This document shows positions 16,797 through 25,824 of a stretch of DNA of 64,000 nt, piece by piece. A program made the translations under genes and the position numbers. Source of the stretch: Halobacteriales archaeon QS_4_70_19 (GTDB lineage Archaea; Halobacteriota; Halobacteria; Halobacteriales; Haloarculaceae). Where the stretch lies: assembly GCA_003020985.1 (NCBI GenBank), contig PXRM01000015.1, forward strand, positions 1 through 64,000, read 5' to 3'. Below the pieces are notes generated by a model. That model had not been told where the DNA came from. It made no database searches and saw nothing but the letters and a program-made list of their open reading frames with translations. Numbering within the stretch: the stretch's first letter is position 1; every line of letters starts with the position of its first letter.

Positions 16797-16913
16797 GGCA
16801 CGACCGACTCCCGACGCACCCTTAACGGTCACGTTTCGGGCCTCCACGCCGCGTTCCGGTCGCGGGGCAGTCGTCCCCGGGCGTTTTTGCCACTGGGACC
16901 GCTCGCCTCGCCC

Positions 16914-17489
16914 ATGTACGAGGTCGAACTGAAGGTCCGTGCCGACCACGACCGGGTCCGGGAGCGACTGGCCGCGCTCGAGGCGACCGACGCCGGCGGC
17001 GTCCGGCAGGTCGACACCTACTACGACGCCCCCCACCGCGACTTCGCCAGCACCGACGAGGCGCTCCGGCTCCGCCGGGAGACGACGGTTGACGGCACGA
17101 GCGAGGTCGACATCGGAGCAGCGGGTGACGAGACGACGAAGCTCACCTACAAGGGCCCGCTCGTGGAGGCCGAGTCGAAGACCCGACGGGAGCACGAGAC
17201 AGCCGTCAACGACGACGCGGCGACGGAGGGCATCCTCGACGGACTCGGCTTCGAGCCGGCCGCGACCGTCGAGAAGCACCGCCGCTTCTTCGAGTACGAC
17301 GGGTACACGGTGACCCTCGACGACGTCGACGGCCTCGGCGCGTTCGTCGAGGTGGAGACCGAGGTGGAGACCGACGTCGAGACCGCACGTGAGGGGGCCG
17401 CTGCGGTCCTGGCGGACCTGGGACTCGACGCCGACGAGCAGATCCGCACGTCGTACCTGGGTCTCCTGCTGGCCGACGAGGACGCGTGA
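16914..17489 (+). CDS. CYTH-domain protein (class IV adenylate cyclase/thiamine-triphosphatase-like)
   Basis: 191 residues from ATG 16914. The diagnostic ExExK motif is at residues 3-7 (EVELK). Acidic and basic residues alternate along the tunnel strands: ALRLRRE, TKLTYKGP, ESKTRREHETAV, EKHRRFFEYDGYTVTLDDV, GAFVEVETEVE. CYTH enzymes bind triphosphate groups with metal; members are adenylate cyclases, triphosphatases or unknown. The haloarchaeal protein is often called CyaB-like, but substrate is not evident. It is divergent from FKBP, with 117 bp between the starts; TTTTTGC at 16883-16889 may mark the promoter. Confidence 0.88.
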   Translation: MYEVELKVRADHDRVRERLAALEATDAGGVRQVDTYYDAPHRDFASTDEALRLRRETTVDGTSEVDIGAAGDETTKLTYKGPLVEAESKTRREHETAVNDDAATEGILDGLGFEPAATVEKHRRFFEYDGYTVTLDDVDGLGAFVEVETEVETDVETAREGAAAVLADLGLDADEQIRTSYLGLLLADEDA

Positions 17490-17528
17490 GGGGGCGTCCC
17501 GGCTCTCTTAATGCACAGTAGTAATCTT

Positions 17529-17569
17529 CTGGCGCGCTGGTGTTTCCGTAAGTTATACGCCCGCGCCAG
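17529..17569 (+). promoter_or_regulatory. metK promoter flanked by an inverted repeat
   Basis: AGTTATACGC at 17551-17560 provides a TATA box about 28 bases before the metK ATG. It lies between perfect 8-bp inverted repeats CTGGCGCG (17529-17536) and CGCGCCAG (17562-17569), which could be an operator controlling access of the transcription factors. TATA assignment is reasonable; operator role is inference. Confidence 0.45.
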
Positions 17570-17584
17570 CGAAAGACCGCGGTA

Positions 17585-18790
17585 ATGACCGATCGGAACA
17601 TCCGCGTCGAGCCCGTCGTGGGCCACGCGGTCGAGGATCAGGAGGTGGAGATCGTCGAGCGGAAGGGGCTCGGCCATCCCGACTCTATCTGCGACGGCAT
17701 CGCCGAGGCCGTCTCGAAGGCGCTCGCGCAGGCGTATCTCGACCGGGTCGGCGAGGTCCTCCACTACAACACCGACGAGACGCAGCTCGTGGCCGGCAGT
17801 GCCGCCCCCGCCTTCGGCGGCGGCGAGGTGCTCGAACCCATCTACCTGCTCATCACCGGCCGCGCGACCAAGGAGTACCGGGGGACGAAGATCCCCGCGG
17901 AGACCATCGCGCTCCGCGCGGCGCGTGACTACTTCGCCGAGCGGTTCCCCGAACTGGAGTTCGGCACGGACGTGACCGTGGACGTGGAGCTGGGCGAGGG
18001 CAGCGGCGACCTGCAGGGCGTCTTCGACGACGAGGGTCGACGGGTGCCGATGGCCAACGACACCTCCTTCGGTGTCGGGCACGCCCCGCTCACGGAGACC
18101 GAGCAGGTGGTCCTGGGGACCGAGCGCCGGCTCAACGGGCCGTACGCCGACGACAACCCGGCCGTCGGGCAGGACATCAAGGTGATGGGCAAGCGCGAGG
18201 GCGACCGCATCGACGTGACCGTCGCGGCCGCCGTCGTCGATGGCTACGTGGCCAGCCTCGACGAGTACGACGACGTCGTGGACGGCATCCGCGGGTACGT
18301 CCACGACCTGGCCGGCGACATCACCGACCGCGAGGTCCGGGTCCACGTCAACACCGCCGACGACTACGACGAGGGCTCCATCTACCTGACGACGACGGGT
18401 ACGAGCGCCGAGCAGGGCGACGACGGCTCCGTCGGGCGCGGCAACCGCTCCAACGGGCTCATCACGCCGAACCGCTCGATGAGCATGGAGGCCACCTCCG
18501 GCAAGAACCCCGTCAACCACATCGGGAAGATCTACAACCTGCTCTCGACGGAGATCGCCGAGAGCGTCGTCGACGAGGTGGACGGCATCCGGGAGATCCG
18601 CATCCGCCTGCTCAGCCGGATCGGCGAGCCCATCGACGACCCCCACGTGTCCGACGCCTCGCTCGTCACCGCCGACGGCATCTCCGTCGCGGACATCGAG
18701 GAGGAGGTGACCCGCATCGTGGACCGCGAGCTCGCGGACGTGACGAGCATCACCCAGCGCGTCATCGACGGCGAACTGAGTACGTTCTGA
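17585..18790 (+). CDS. metK: S-adenosylmethionine synthetase, archaeal type
   Basis: 401 residues, the normal length of the archaeal methionine adenosyltransferase (distinct from the bacterial family). Signature segments: [20 protein letters not shown] near residue 20, [12 protein letters not shown] near 60, [15 protein letters not shown] near 200, and [16 protein letters not shown] near 303. It makes S-adenosylmethionine from methionine and ATP in the cytoplasm. The only candidate control is an inverted repeat around its TATA box; the 95-bp upstream gap and expected leaderless start leave no room for a riboswitch. Confidence 0.96.
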   Translation: MTDRNIRVEPVVGHAVEDQEVEIVERKGLGHPDSICDGIAEAVSKALAQAYLDRVGEVLHYNTDETQLVAGSAAPAFGGGEVLEPIYLLITGRATKEYRGTKIPAETIALRAARDYFAERFPELEFGTDVTVDVELGEGSGDLQGVFDDEGRRVPMANDTSFGVGHAPLTETEQVVLGTERRLNGPYADDNPAVGQDIKVMGKREGDRIDVTVAAAVVDGYVASLDEYDDVVDGIRGYVHDLAGDITDREVRVHVNTADDYDEGSIYLTTTGTSAEQGDDGSVGRGNRSNGLITPNRSMSMEATSGKNPVNHIGKIYNLLSTEIAESVVDEVDGIREIRIRLLSRIGEPIDDPHVSDASLVTADGISVADIEEEVTRIVDRELADVTSITQRVIDGELSTF

Positions 18791-18820
18791 CCGCGCGACC
18801 GTCGCCGTCGTGACCGCGCC

Positions 18821-18906
18821 TCATGCGGATTACGCTAACTGTTTCCCACGACGACCGCCTGAGTGCGGACGGTCGATGTGGAAATGACGTAGCGTAATCC
18901 GTATCA
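18821..18906 (-). repeat. 86-bp quasi-palindromic element, copy 1
   Basis: Starts on the minus strand with TGATACGGATTACGCTACGT; its first three bases are the TGA stop of the acyl-CoA dehydrogenase gene. It ends with TAGCGTAATCCGCATGA, so the termini are inverted repeats of about 18 bp. Internal arms (TTTCCAC/GTGGGAAA, CGACC/GGTCG) make the whole a long imperfect palindrome. Copy 2 at 42608-42693 has the same length and differs by 5 substitutions. No coding capacity. Confidence 0.85.
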
Positions 18907-20709
18907 GTCGTCGGCGGTCGGCTCGGGTGCCGTCACCAGTTCCGCCGGGTCGACGCTCGCGTACCGCGCGACGGCGTCGAACACCTGGTCGGTCATGGCG
19001 AACCGCTCGCCCTCGTCGATGGCCCGCGACTCGTCGCGGAACCGGGTGTTGACGAAGCCCTCGGCGACGAGCGCGCGCCGGCCGTCACCGGATTCGATGT
19101 CGTCCTGTGCCTGCTCCAGGAGGAGCGCCCCCGTCACGACATCGAAGACGAGGTCCGCGAGCTTCTTGGCGTGGTACTGGGCGTAGTCGCCGTCCTCGCC
19201 GGCGAGCGTGGCGAGCCCCTGCTGGAGGTCGGCGAACGCCGACCGGACCTCCTCGGCCAGCGGCTCCAGATGCGGGTGCTCCACGGCGTCGAGCCTGTCC
19301 TGCACGTACGGAAGCAGCGACTCGGCGGCCTGCTCGCGCTCGAGTGCGCGCAGCACGTCGAGTGACAGCACGTTCGACGGACCCTCCCAGATGGGGAGCA
19401 CCTGGGCGTCGCGGAAGAACCGCTCCGTGACGAATCCGGAGACGTAGCCGTTGCCCCCGAGGATCTCCATCGCGTAGCTGGTCCCGTCGACGGCCATCCG
19501 CGCCGTCCGGTACTTCGCGATGGGGATGAGGAGCCGCATCAGCCGATAGGCGTCCGAGTCGTCCCCCTCGCGCTCCTGCACGTCCAGCAGCCGCGCGGCC
19601 TCGAAGGTGAACGCGGCGGCGGCCTCGTAGTCGACGGTCATCTCGACGAGGTCCCGTCGCATCAGCGGGTACTCCTCGAGGACGTTCCCGAACGCCTCGC
19701 GGTCGGCGGCCCGGACCTTCGCGGCCAGCAGCGTGCGGCCGATGGCCGACACCGAGGCGGCGGCGTTCGACAGCCGCTCGTAGTTCATCATCTCGGCCAT
19801 GTACTTGAAGCCGCGCTCCTCCTCGCCGACGAGGTACGCCTCGGCGCCCTCGAACTCGATCTCGCCCGTGGGCACGGAGAGGGTGCCGAGCTTGTCCTTG
19901 AGCCGGCGGTAGACCTGCCCGTTCGGCTCGCTGTCGACCTCGTGCGGCACGAGGAACAGGGACAGGCCGGCCGTCCCTTCGTCGGCGTCGGGCGTCCGGG
20001 CGAGTGCGAGCGCGCCCTGGCCGTCGATGTTCGAGCAGAACCACTTCTCGCCGTACAGCCGGTAGACCTCGGCGTCCTCGGGTGCGTCGTCGGAGACCGT
20101 CTCGGGGTCTGCGGGTTCGGCACGCGTCTCGTTGGCGCCCACGTCGGAGCCACCCTGCTTCTCCGTGAGGAACATGGCCCCCTCGATGTGCTCGTCGTAG
20201 TCGTCGGTCGTGAGCTGCTGGAAGAACTCCTCCAGCGGGCCGTCGTCGAACTTCTCGAGCACGAGCGCCGCGCCGACGGTCATCGACGCCGGACAGGTGA
20301 ACCCCTGGTCGGCGTACGAGAGGAGCGTCTGCATCAGGAGGGCGTGGCCCATCCCGAGCGGCCCGTCGCGGTCCTCGGGCGCGTGGAAGACGTCGTGGCT
20401 GAGGCCGAACTCCCCGTAGGTCAGCCGCTCGTTCTCGAACTGCTTCGGGTGGTACTCGACGTGGTTCTGCACCTCGCCGTAGTCGTCGTAGGTGTGCAAC
20501 TCGGGCGGGTTCTGGTCGACGAGGTCGGCGTTGTGTGCGATGGTGGTCCCGCAGACCTCGCCGAACGCGGAGAGCCGGTCCCGGGCCCAGTCCAGCTCCG
20601 ACTCGGGGTAGAGCCGCTCCGCCACGCCGCGCAGCGTCGGGTCGTACTCCCAGTAGTTGCAGTCGGCGGCCTCGTCGAGGGCTGCGTAGTCGATGGGGTC
20701 CGCTGGCAT
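18904..20709 (-). CDS. Acyl-CoA dehydrogenase family protein (AidB/ACAD11-like)
   Basis: 601 residues from ATG 20709, longer than the usual 380-residue acyl-CoA dehydrogenases, which points to the AidB-like branch. Visible: an N-terminal extension (residues 1-120), the flavin/substrate segment AMFLTEKQGGSDVGANETRAE near 180, EKWFCSNIDGQGALALART near 215, RGFKYMAEMMNYERL near 298, and ILGGNGYVSGFVTERFFRDAQVLPIWEGPSN near 408. The GGNGY...EG motif is the FAD and dimer contact. It likely oxidises an acyl-CoA or acts in alkylation protection; substrate unknown. Its stop codon is supplied by the end of the 86-bp element. Confidence 0.88.
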   Translation of the reverse strand: MPADPIDYAALDEAADCNYWEYDPTLRGVAERLYPESELDWARDRLSAFGEVCGTTIAHNADLVDQNPPELHTYDDYGEVQNHVEYHPKQFENERLTYGEFGLSHDVFHAPEDRDGPLGMGHALLMQTLLSYADQGFTCPASMTVGAALVLEKFDDGPLEEFFQQLTTDDYDEHIEGAMFLTEKQGGSDVGANETRAEPADPETVSDDAPEDAEVYRLYGEKWFCSNIDGQGALALARTPDADEGTAGLSLFLVPHEVDSEPNGQVYRRLKDKLGTLSVPTGEIEFEGAEAYLVGEEERGFKYMAEMMNYERLSNAAASVSAIGRTLLAAKVRAADREAFGNVLEEYPLMRRDLVEMTVDYEAAAAFTFEAARLLDVQEREGDDSDAYRLMRLLIPIAKYRTARMAVDGTSYAMEILGGNGYVSGFVTERFFRDAQVLPIWEGPSNVLSLDVLRALEREQAAESLLPYVQDRLDAVEHPHLEPLAEEVRSAFADLQQGLATLAGEDGDYAQYHAKKLADLVFDVVTGALLLEQAQDDIESGDGRRALVAEGFVNTRFRDESRAIDEGERFAMTDQVFDAVARYASVDPAELVTAPEPTADD

Positions 20710-20847
20710 GTTGCGACCGTCGTCGTCGGGCCTGATAAACTGCCTGCTCGGATTCACGCCCCTGCCTTCCCGTGACCGGCAGACGGCGACCGCGTCTCTC
20801 GCGAACCGGGGGAGCGGTGGAACCCGGGTAGTCTCGGGTTAGCGAGC

Positions 20848-20854
20848 GTTTATG
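20848..20854 (+). promoter_or_regulatory. TATA box of the GNAT gene
   Basis: GTTTATG at 20848-20854, about 31 bases before the ATG at 20882, in otherwise GC-rich DNA. It excludes the earlier in-frame ATG at 20852. Confidence 0.5.
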
Positions 20855-20881
20855 CGAGGGGGGGTCGAGCACCTCCATCCC

Positions 20882-21637
20882 ATGCCCCCTCTCAGTAACC
20901 CGCCTTCGAGGCGGACCGTTCGCCGCGCCGTCCGGCAACTGGCCGACGAGCGCGACGGGGTGAGACTCGACGAGGCACGACGGGAACTCGACGCCCCCTC
21001 ACCGGTCTTCGAGGACGCGGTGATGGAACTGGTCGACGGGGGACGGCTGGAGGCGGCCGGTGACGGACGGCTGCGCCCCTCTTCCGACGCCAGGCCGGTC
21101 CAGTGCCACACCGTCAACGGCACCACCTACCGCATCGGACCGGTCGGCGCCGGCGAGTGGGAGCCGTTCCTGGCCGCCGTCCGCGAGACCGACGGGACCG
21201 TCCCGCGGGTCGGCAGCGAGGCACTGACCGGCATCCTGCGGGACGAACGAGGTCCGGACGACCCCGTCCTGACCGAGGACGCCGTCAGCGGGCCACCCGG
21301 GACGCCGGACCGGGCGTCGTTCCTCGCGACGGTTGAGGAGACGGAGGTGCCCGTCGGGTGGGCCCACGTCCGCGACCGGGTCGAGGCGAGCCCCTGCCGG
21401 ACCGCGTGGGTCGCGGCCAACGTCCGCCGCCCGCACCGTCGCCGCGGGCTCGGTCGACGGCTCCTCGTCCGGTGTGTCGGCTGGGCCGCCGTCCACGGAT
21501 TCGACCGGCTCTACACCACGGTCGACCCCATCGACGACGAGACCGTGGCGTTCCTCGAGTCCCGGGGCTTGGAGCTGAAGACGCTCCGCGTCGAGAACCG
21601 GGCGGTCGTGTCGGCGAAACTCGAGGTCGAGGTGTAG
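20882..21637 (+). CDS. GNAT-family N-acetyltransferase with N-terminal helical domain
   Basis: 251 residues from ATG 20882. Residues 5-65 form a winged-helix-like domain (TVRRAVRQLADERDGVRLDEARREL ... MELVDGGRLEAAGDG). The C-terminal half is a GNAT domain: TEVPVGWAHVRDRV, the acetyl-CoA loop RRPHRRRGLGRRLLVRCVGWA (R-R-G-L-G-R-R near residue 200), and FDRLYTTVDPIDDETVAFLESRG. It transfers an acetyl group to an unknown amine. The fusion suggests a DNA- or peptide-binding recruiter, which is inference. Confidence 0.85.
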   Translation: MPPLSNPPSRRTVRRAVRQLADERDGVRLDEARRELDAPSPVFEDAVMELVDGGRLEAAGDGRLRPSSDARPVQCHTVNGTTYRIGPVGAGEWEPFLAAVRETDGTVPRVGSEALTGILRDERGPDDPVLTEDAVSGPPGTPDRASFLATVEETEVPVGWAHVRDRVEASPCRTAWVAANVRRPHRRRGLGRRLLVRCVGWAAVHGFDRLYTTVDPIDDETVAFLESRGLELKTLRVENRAVVSAKLEVEV

Positions 21638-21739
21638 GTGGGCGGCCGCCGGTGGGACGACCCCGGCCGGGGGGCAGGGGACCACCGGCGTCGTGCAGGC
21701 ACCGAAACCCGTTTTCACTCCCGGTGCGGACGCTCCGAC

Positions 21740-22408
21740 GTGCACGTCCACGTGAACGCAGCGACCAGCGTCGACGGGAAGCTCTCGACCCGCCGACGGG
21801 AGCAGGTCCGCATCTCCGGCGACGAGGACTTCGCCCGCGTCGACCGCCTCCGGGCCGAGGCAGACGCGGTCTGCGTCGGCGTCGGGACCGTCCTCGCCGA
21901 CGACCCGTCGCTCGTGCGCCACGACGAGGCGCATCGCCGGGCCGAGCGGGGGACGGACGAGCCACCCGCCAGAGTCGTCGTCGACAGCCGCGGCCGGACC
22001 CCGCCGGACGCCGCCATCCTCGACGGCGACCCGACGACGTACGTCCTCGTCAGCGACGCGCTCGCGGACGACCGCGAACGGGTACTGCTCGCGGCCGGCG
22101 CCACCGTCGTCCGTGCCGGGAGCGAGGACGGGTCGGACCGGGTCGACCTCGCGATGGGACTCGATGCGCTCGAGGAGCGAGGCGTCCACCGACTCGTGGT
22201 CGAGGGCGGCGGCGAACTCCTCTTCTCGCTGTTCGCAGCCGACCTCGTCGACCGGCTCACCGTCTACGTCGGGTCGCTGGTCGTCGGCGGCCGGGACGCC
22301 CCGACGCTGGCCGACGGCGAAGGCTTCGTGGACGACTTCCGGGCGCTGTCGCTGGAGTCGGTCGAGCGGCTGGACGACGGGGTCGTCCTCTCGTACGACG
22401 TCGGCTGA
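21740..22408 (+). CDS. arfC: 2,5-diamino-6-(ribosylamino)pyrimidinone 5'-phosphate reductase
   Basis: 222 residues from GTG 21740. RibD C-terminal reductase family: VHVNAATSVDGKLSTRRREQVRISGDEDF at the start, VCVGVGTVLADDPSLVRH near 50, PPARVVVDSRGRTP near 80, and VVEGGGELLFSLFAADLVDRLTVYVGSLVVGG near 155. As a stand-alone reductase without deaminase domain, it matches the archaeal enzyme that reduces the ribosylamino side chain in riboflavin and F420 precursor synthesis. GC-rich flanks show no clear promoter; it follows the GNAT gene by 102 bases. Confidence 0.9.
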   Translation: MHVHVNAATSVDGKLSTRRREQVRISGDEDFARVDRLRAEADAVCVGVGTVLADDPSLVRHDEAHRRAERGTDEPPARVVVDSRGRTPPDAAILDGDPTTYVLVSDALADDRERVLLAAGATVVRAGSEDGSDRVDLAMGLDALEERGVHRLVVEGGGELLFSLFAADLVDRLTVYVGSLVVGGRDAPTLADGEGFVDDFRALSLESVERLDDGVVLSYDVG

Positions 22409-22485
22409 GTCGCGGCGAGGACCGTGACAGAGCCGGGAGACAGTGGGTGCGGGTCGGTCGTGTCGTCAGTTCCGTGCGCTGCCGG

Positions 22486-22779
22486 TCAGTGCTGGTGCCC
22501 GGTCAGCTCCCCGTAGGAGGCGCCGAAGCGCTCCTCGAACAGGTCCATCGTGGTCCCCTCGATGGCCTCCAGTTCCTCGTCCACGTCGCCCTCGGAGTGG
22601 TGGACCGTGGCGTGGATCCGCTGGGCGCAGCCGAACATGGCGAGGTCGCCGACGACCTCGGCGGCGGACTCGTCGCCCTCCGCGAGCATCTCCAGCAGCG
22701 GCGCCGGGAGCGTAACCTCGTCCTCGCCGCCGGGGCCGTCGATGGTGAGCGTGACCGCGTCGGATTTGTCGGTCGACAT
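22486..22779 (-). CDS. Small acidic haloarchaeal protein of unknown function
   Basis: 97 residues from ATG 22779. Begins MSTDKSDAVTLTIDGPGGEDEV and continues with a helical, acidic sequence containing AEVVGDLAMFGCAQRIHATVHHSEG and ends in His/Gln. The family seems confined to haloarchaea (DUF7545-like in my recollection). No enzymatic motif, no signal, no membrane segment. Convergent with arfC. Confidence 0.75.
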   Translation of the reverse strand: MSTDKSDAVTLTIDGPGGEDEVTLPAPLLEMLAEGDESAAEVVGDLAMFGCAQRIHATVHHSEGDVDEELEAIEGTTMDLFEERFGASYGELTGHQH

Positions 22780-22886
22780 GCCACCGGATTGCGCGGCCTC
22801 CGGTATGACTCTGGCGGGTTATCGGGGCTGCGTGCCGTCGCGGACCGACCCGGCCACGTCCCCGGGACAGTCACGCAGCGGCCGCG

Positions 22887-23116
22887 TCACTCCACGTCCG
22901 CCCGTTCCGGCGGCTCCACGAGGTCGAACCCGGCCTGCGGTCGGCCGGTCGCGGCGTCGACCTCGACCCCCGCGACCTCCAGTTCCAGTTCGCGGGCGCG
23001 ACGGAACACCGACTTCGGGACCGGGGCCACCGACTCGCCGGTCCCGCCGACAACGAGGTCGCAGCTGCCGGCCCGGCCAGCGCCGCCGCCAGCCCCGACG
23101 GGTCCTCGGTCGCCAT
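22887..23116 (-). pseudogene. Small gene with a frameshift near its 5' end
   Basis: ATG 23116 begins MATEDPSGLAAALAG with good codon use, but after about 15 codons the coding frame switches: the other frame continues RAGSCDLVVGGTGESVAP, PKSVFRRARELELEVAGVEV and GFDLVEPPERADVE to TGA at 22887. One missing base near 23070-23080, in the GGCCGGGCCGGC run, would explain it. Either the gene is broken or the sequence has an error in a G/C run. The repaired product would be about 76 residues, of unknown function. Confidence 0.5.
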
Positions 23117-23364
23117 ACGTGGCCTCGTTCCGCCCCACAGGTAAGCGTGCCCGATGCCGTGCGAGTGGCTCCCTCGATGCTGGTCCAGTTCACATCGAGA
23201 CTCCAAACATGATGGTAATTGCCGAAATGAACGACATACGGTGAGTGTTTGAAGATAATGCGCCCGATGACCATTATGTCCCGTCAGTAAGCGAACAGAC
23301 TGGCCAACTCCGTCGCCCCCGGCTGACCGACGGACCCTTGGCGCTCGCGGGTCGTCGCCCCCGT

Positions 23365-25794
23365 ATGGACCTGCCGGGGCTCGTCGAGCCGCTCGTCGCC
23401 GAGGCCCGTGCGACCGACGAGCGGCGGCTGCTCGTCCTGCACGGGTCGCGCGAGGCCTGCGAGCGGGCGGCGACCGTCGCCATCGACGCCGGCGACCTCG
23501 CCGACGTGGCCGTCCTGAGCGATCGCGATGCGCTGGACGCGACCACCCGGCTGCCGCCGCGACGCTCGGGCGACCTCCTCGGGGAGACGTACGACGCGAC
23601 GGTCGTGGACTGCCACGACGAGACCCGGCCGAACGCGCTCGGGCGGGCGGCCGGCACGGTTGACGGTGGTGGGCTGCTCGTCCTGCTGGCGCCGCCGCTG
23701 GACGAGTGGCCGGCGCGTCTCGACGGGTTCGACGAGACGCTGGCCGCCCCGCCGTTCGACCTGGCCGACGTCGCCGGCATCTTCCGCCGACGGCTCGTCC
23801 GGACGCTCCGCGAGCACCGCGGTGTGGCCATCGCGGGGGTCGCGACGGACGCCGGCAGGGGGGTGGCGGCGACCGTCGAGAGCGACGGGCTGACCCACCC
23901 TGCGCCACGGCTCCCGACCGGCGACGAGCCGGCCGGACCGCCCGCGGACGCGGCGTTCTCGGCGGCCGCGTACGAGGCCTGTCTCACGGCCGACCAGGCC
24001 GCCGCCGTCGTGGCCTGCGAGGAACTCCGCGAACGCGGGCAGGCGGTCGTCCTCACGGCCGACCGCGGCCGGGGGAAGTCCAGCGCCATCGGGCTGGCCG
24101 CCGGCGCGCTGGCTCTCGACGGGCGGGACGTGCTGGTCGCCGCACCCGGGTTCCGGAACGCCCGGGAGGCGTTCGCCCGGGCGCGCGAACTCGTCGCGGC
24201 GGTGGGCACCGAGGACGATACCGACTGGGACGAGAAAGCCCACACGCTCCGCGTCAGCGGGGGCTGCGTTCGGTTCGCCGGCCCGCCCGACGCCGCGGAC
24301 GCCGTGGCCGACCTCGGGTCCCCCGCGGCCCCGGACGTCCTGCTCGTCGACGAGGCGGCGTCGCTACCGGTCCGGTTGCTCGAACGCTACCTCACGGGGC
24401 TCCCGGTCGCGTTCGCCACGACCGTCCACGGCTACGAGGGCGCGGGTCGCGGGTTCGACGTGCGCTTTCGCGACCGCCTCGCCGCGAGCGACTACGAGGT
24501 GACCGACCGCACGCTGGACGACCCAATCCGGTACGCCGCCGGGGACCCCGTCGAGGTGTGGTCGTTCCGGGCACTGTTACTGGGTGCCCGGCCGCCCGTT
24601 GACGACCTCGTCACGGACGCCACGCCGGGGTCGACGACGTACGAGCGGTTCGCTCCCGAGGCCCTCACCACGCCGTCGGCCGAGTGGCTGCTGACGGAGA
24701 CGTTCGGCCTCCTGGTGCTTGCCCACTACCGGACCGAACCCGACGACCTGGCCCGGCTGCTGGACGCGCCGAACGTCGCCGTCCGGGCGCTGACCCACGG
24801 GGGTCGGCCCGTGGCGGTGGCGCTCCTGGCCCGCGAGGGCGGCCTCCCGGTCGACCGGCGCCGGCGGATGTACGAGGGCGAGCGCGTCCGGGGGAACATG
24901 CTGCCCGACGTGCTGACGACCCAGCTTCGCGACCAGGCGGCGGGCGACCCGGTCGGCGTGCGCGTCCTCCGCATCGCGACCCACCACGCCGTCCGCTCCG
25001 AGGGGCTGGGGAGCCGGCTGCTGGCGGAGGTGGCCGCGGAGTTCGGCCCGGGTGAGGGTGGCGACGACGCGGGGAGCATTGACGCTCCGCCCGAGCCGCG
25101 CTGGCCGGCAGCGGCCGTCGACTACCTCGGCGTCGGCTACGGTGCGACCCCCCGGCTCCTGCGGTTCTGGGCGCGCAACGGCTTCCGGACGGTCCACCTC
25201 TCGACGACGCGCAACGACACCTCCGGCGAGCACTCCACACTCATGATGCGGCCGCTCACGGACGCCGGCCGCACGCTCCACGACCGGAGCGCCGACTGGT
25301 TCCGCCGCCGGGTCGCGAGCGTCCTCGGTGACCCGCTCCGGGACGCGGACCCGGACGTGGTGCGGGCGACCCTCCGCGCGACCGACGCGACGGTGGCCCT
25401 GGACCTGACGGACCGCGAGTGGCGGGCGGTCGCGGCCGCGGCGTACGGGCCCGGGATGTACGCGCCCGCACCGCGCCCGTTCCGGCGGCTGGCGCTCCGG
25501 GAACTCGTCGGCGAGCCTCGCGCCGGCCTCTCGGCGGCCGAGGAGCGACTCCTCGTCCGGAAGGCACTCCAGGCCCGGCCCTGGGACGCGGTGGTCGGCG
25601 AGGAGGAGTTCGTCTCGCGGCGCGCCTGCATGCGCGCCTTCGGGGACGCGTACGTCCCGCTGGTCGAGGCGTACGGCGGGGAGGCGGCCCACGAGGAGGC
25701 CGAACGGTATCGTGATACGAGTGACGATGGCGACGGAGAGGCGGCGGACGAGGGCGACACCGACAACCCGGAGGGCCGGGACCCGGAGACGTAA
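23365..25794 (+). CDS. tmcA: tRNA(Met) cytidine acetyltransferase
   Basis: 809 residues from ATG 23365; the open frame extends to 23245 without homologous sequence. Order: N-terminal DUF1726-like domain (residues 1-180), RecA-like helicase module with Walker A DRGRGKSSAIG near 233 and Walker B LLVDEAASLPV near 327, a GNAT domain with RIATHHAVRSEGLGSRLL near 540 and DYLGVGYGATPRLLRFW near 586, and a tRNA-binding C-terminus. It makes N4-acetylcytidine in tRNA (and in archaea other RNAs) using acetyl-CoA and ATP. Its acidic tail of about 25 residues is typical of haloarchaea. A DUF456 gene begins 30 bases downstream. Confidence 0.95.
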   Translation: MDLPGLVEPLVAEARATDERRLLVLHGSREACERAATVAIDAGDLADVAVLSDRDALDATTRLPPRRSGDLLGETYDATVVDCHDETRPNALGRAAGTVDGGGLLVLLAPPLDEWPARLDGFDETLAAPPFDLADVAGIFRRRLVRTLREHRGVAIAGVATDAGRGVAATVESDGLTHPAPRLPTGDEPAGPPADAAFSAAAYEACLTADQAAAVVACEELRERGQAVVLTADRGRGKSSAIGLAAGALALDGRDVLVAAPGFRNAREAFARARELVAAVGTEDDTDWDEKAHTLRVSGGCVRFAGPPDAADAVADLGSPAAPDVLLVDEAASLPVRLLERYLTGLPVAFATTVHGYEGAGRGFDVRFRDRLAASDYEVTDRTLDDPIRYAAGDPVEVWSFRALLLGARPPVDDLVTDATPGSTTYERFAPEALTTPSAEWLLTETFGLLVLAHYRTEPDDLARLLDAPNVAVRALTHGGRPVAVALLAREGGLPVDRRRRMYEGERVRGNMLPDVLTTQLRDQAAGDPVGVRVLRIATHHAVRSEGLGSRLLAEVAAEFGPGEGGDDAGSIDAPPEPRWPAAAVDYLGVGYGATPRLLRFWARNGFRTVHLSTTRNDTSGEHSTLMMRPLTDAGRTLHDRSADWFRRRVASVLGDPLRDADPDVVRATLRATDATVALDLTDREWRAVAAAAYGPGMYAPAPRPFRRLALRELVGEPRAGLSAAEERLLVRKALQARPWDAVVGEEEFVSRRACMRAFGDAYVPLVEAYGGEAAHEEAERYRDTSDDGDGEAADEGDTDNPEGRDPET

Positions 25795-25824
25795 ACGGGG
25801 GCGCCGGTAACCGTCGCGGTAGTC

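Noticed and set aside
15543-16913. Upstream extension of the CYTH frame through the FKBP region
   Set aside because: Antisense to FKBP; CYTH homology starts at ATG 16914 with the ExExK motif.
17490-17584. SAM riboswitch upstream of metK
   Set aside because: The gap is only 95 bp, initiation is expected just before the ATG, and no conserved riboswitch structure is visible.
19085-20938. 617-codon minus-strand frame shifted relative to the acyl-CoA dehydrogenase
   Set aside because: Arg/Gly-rich frame of the same strand; the true frame has all dehydrogenase motifs.
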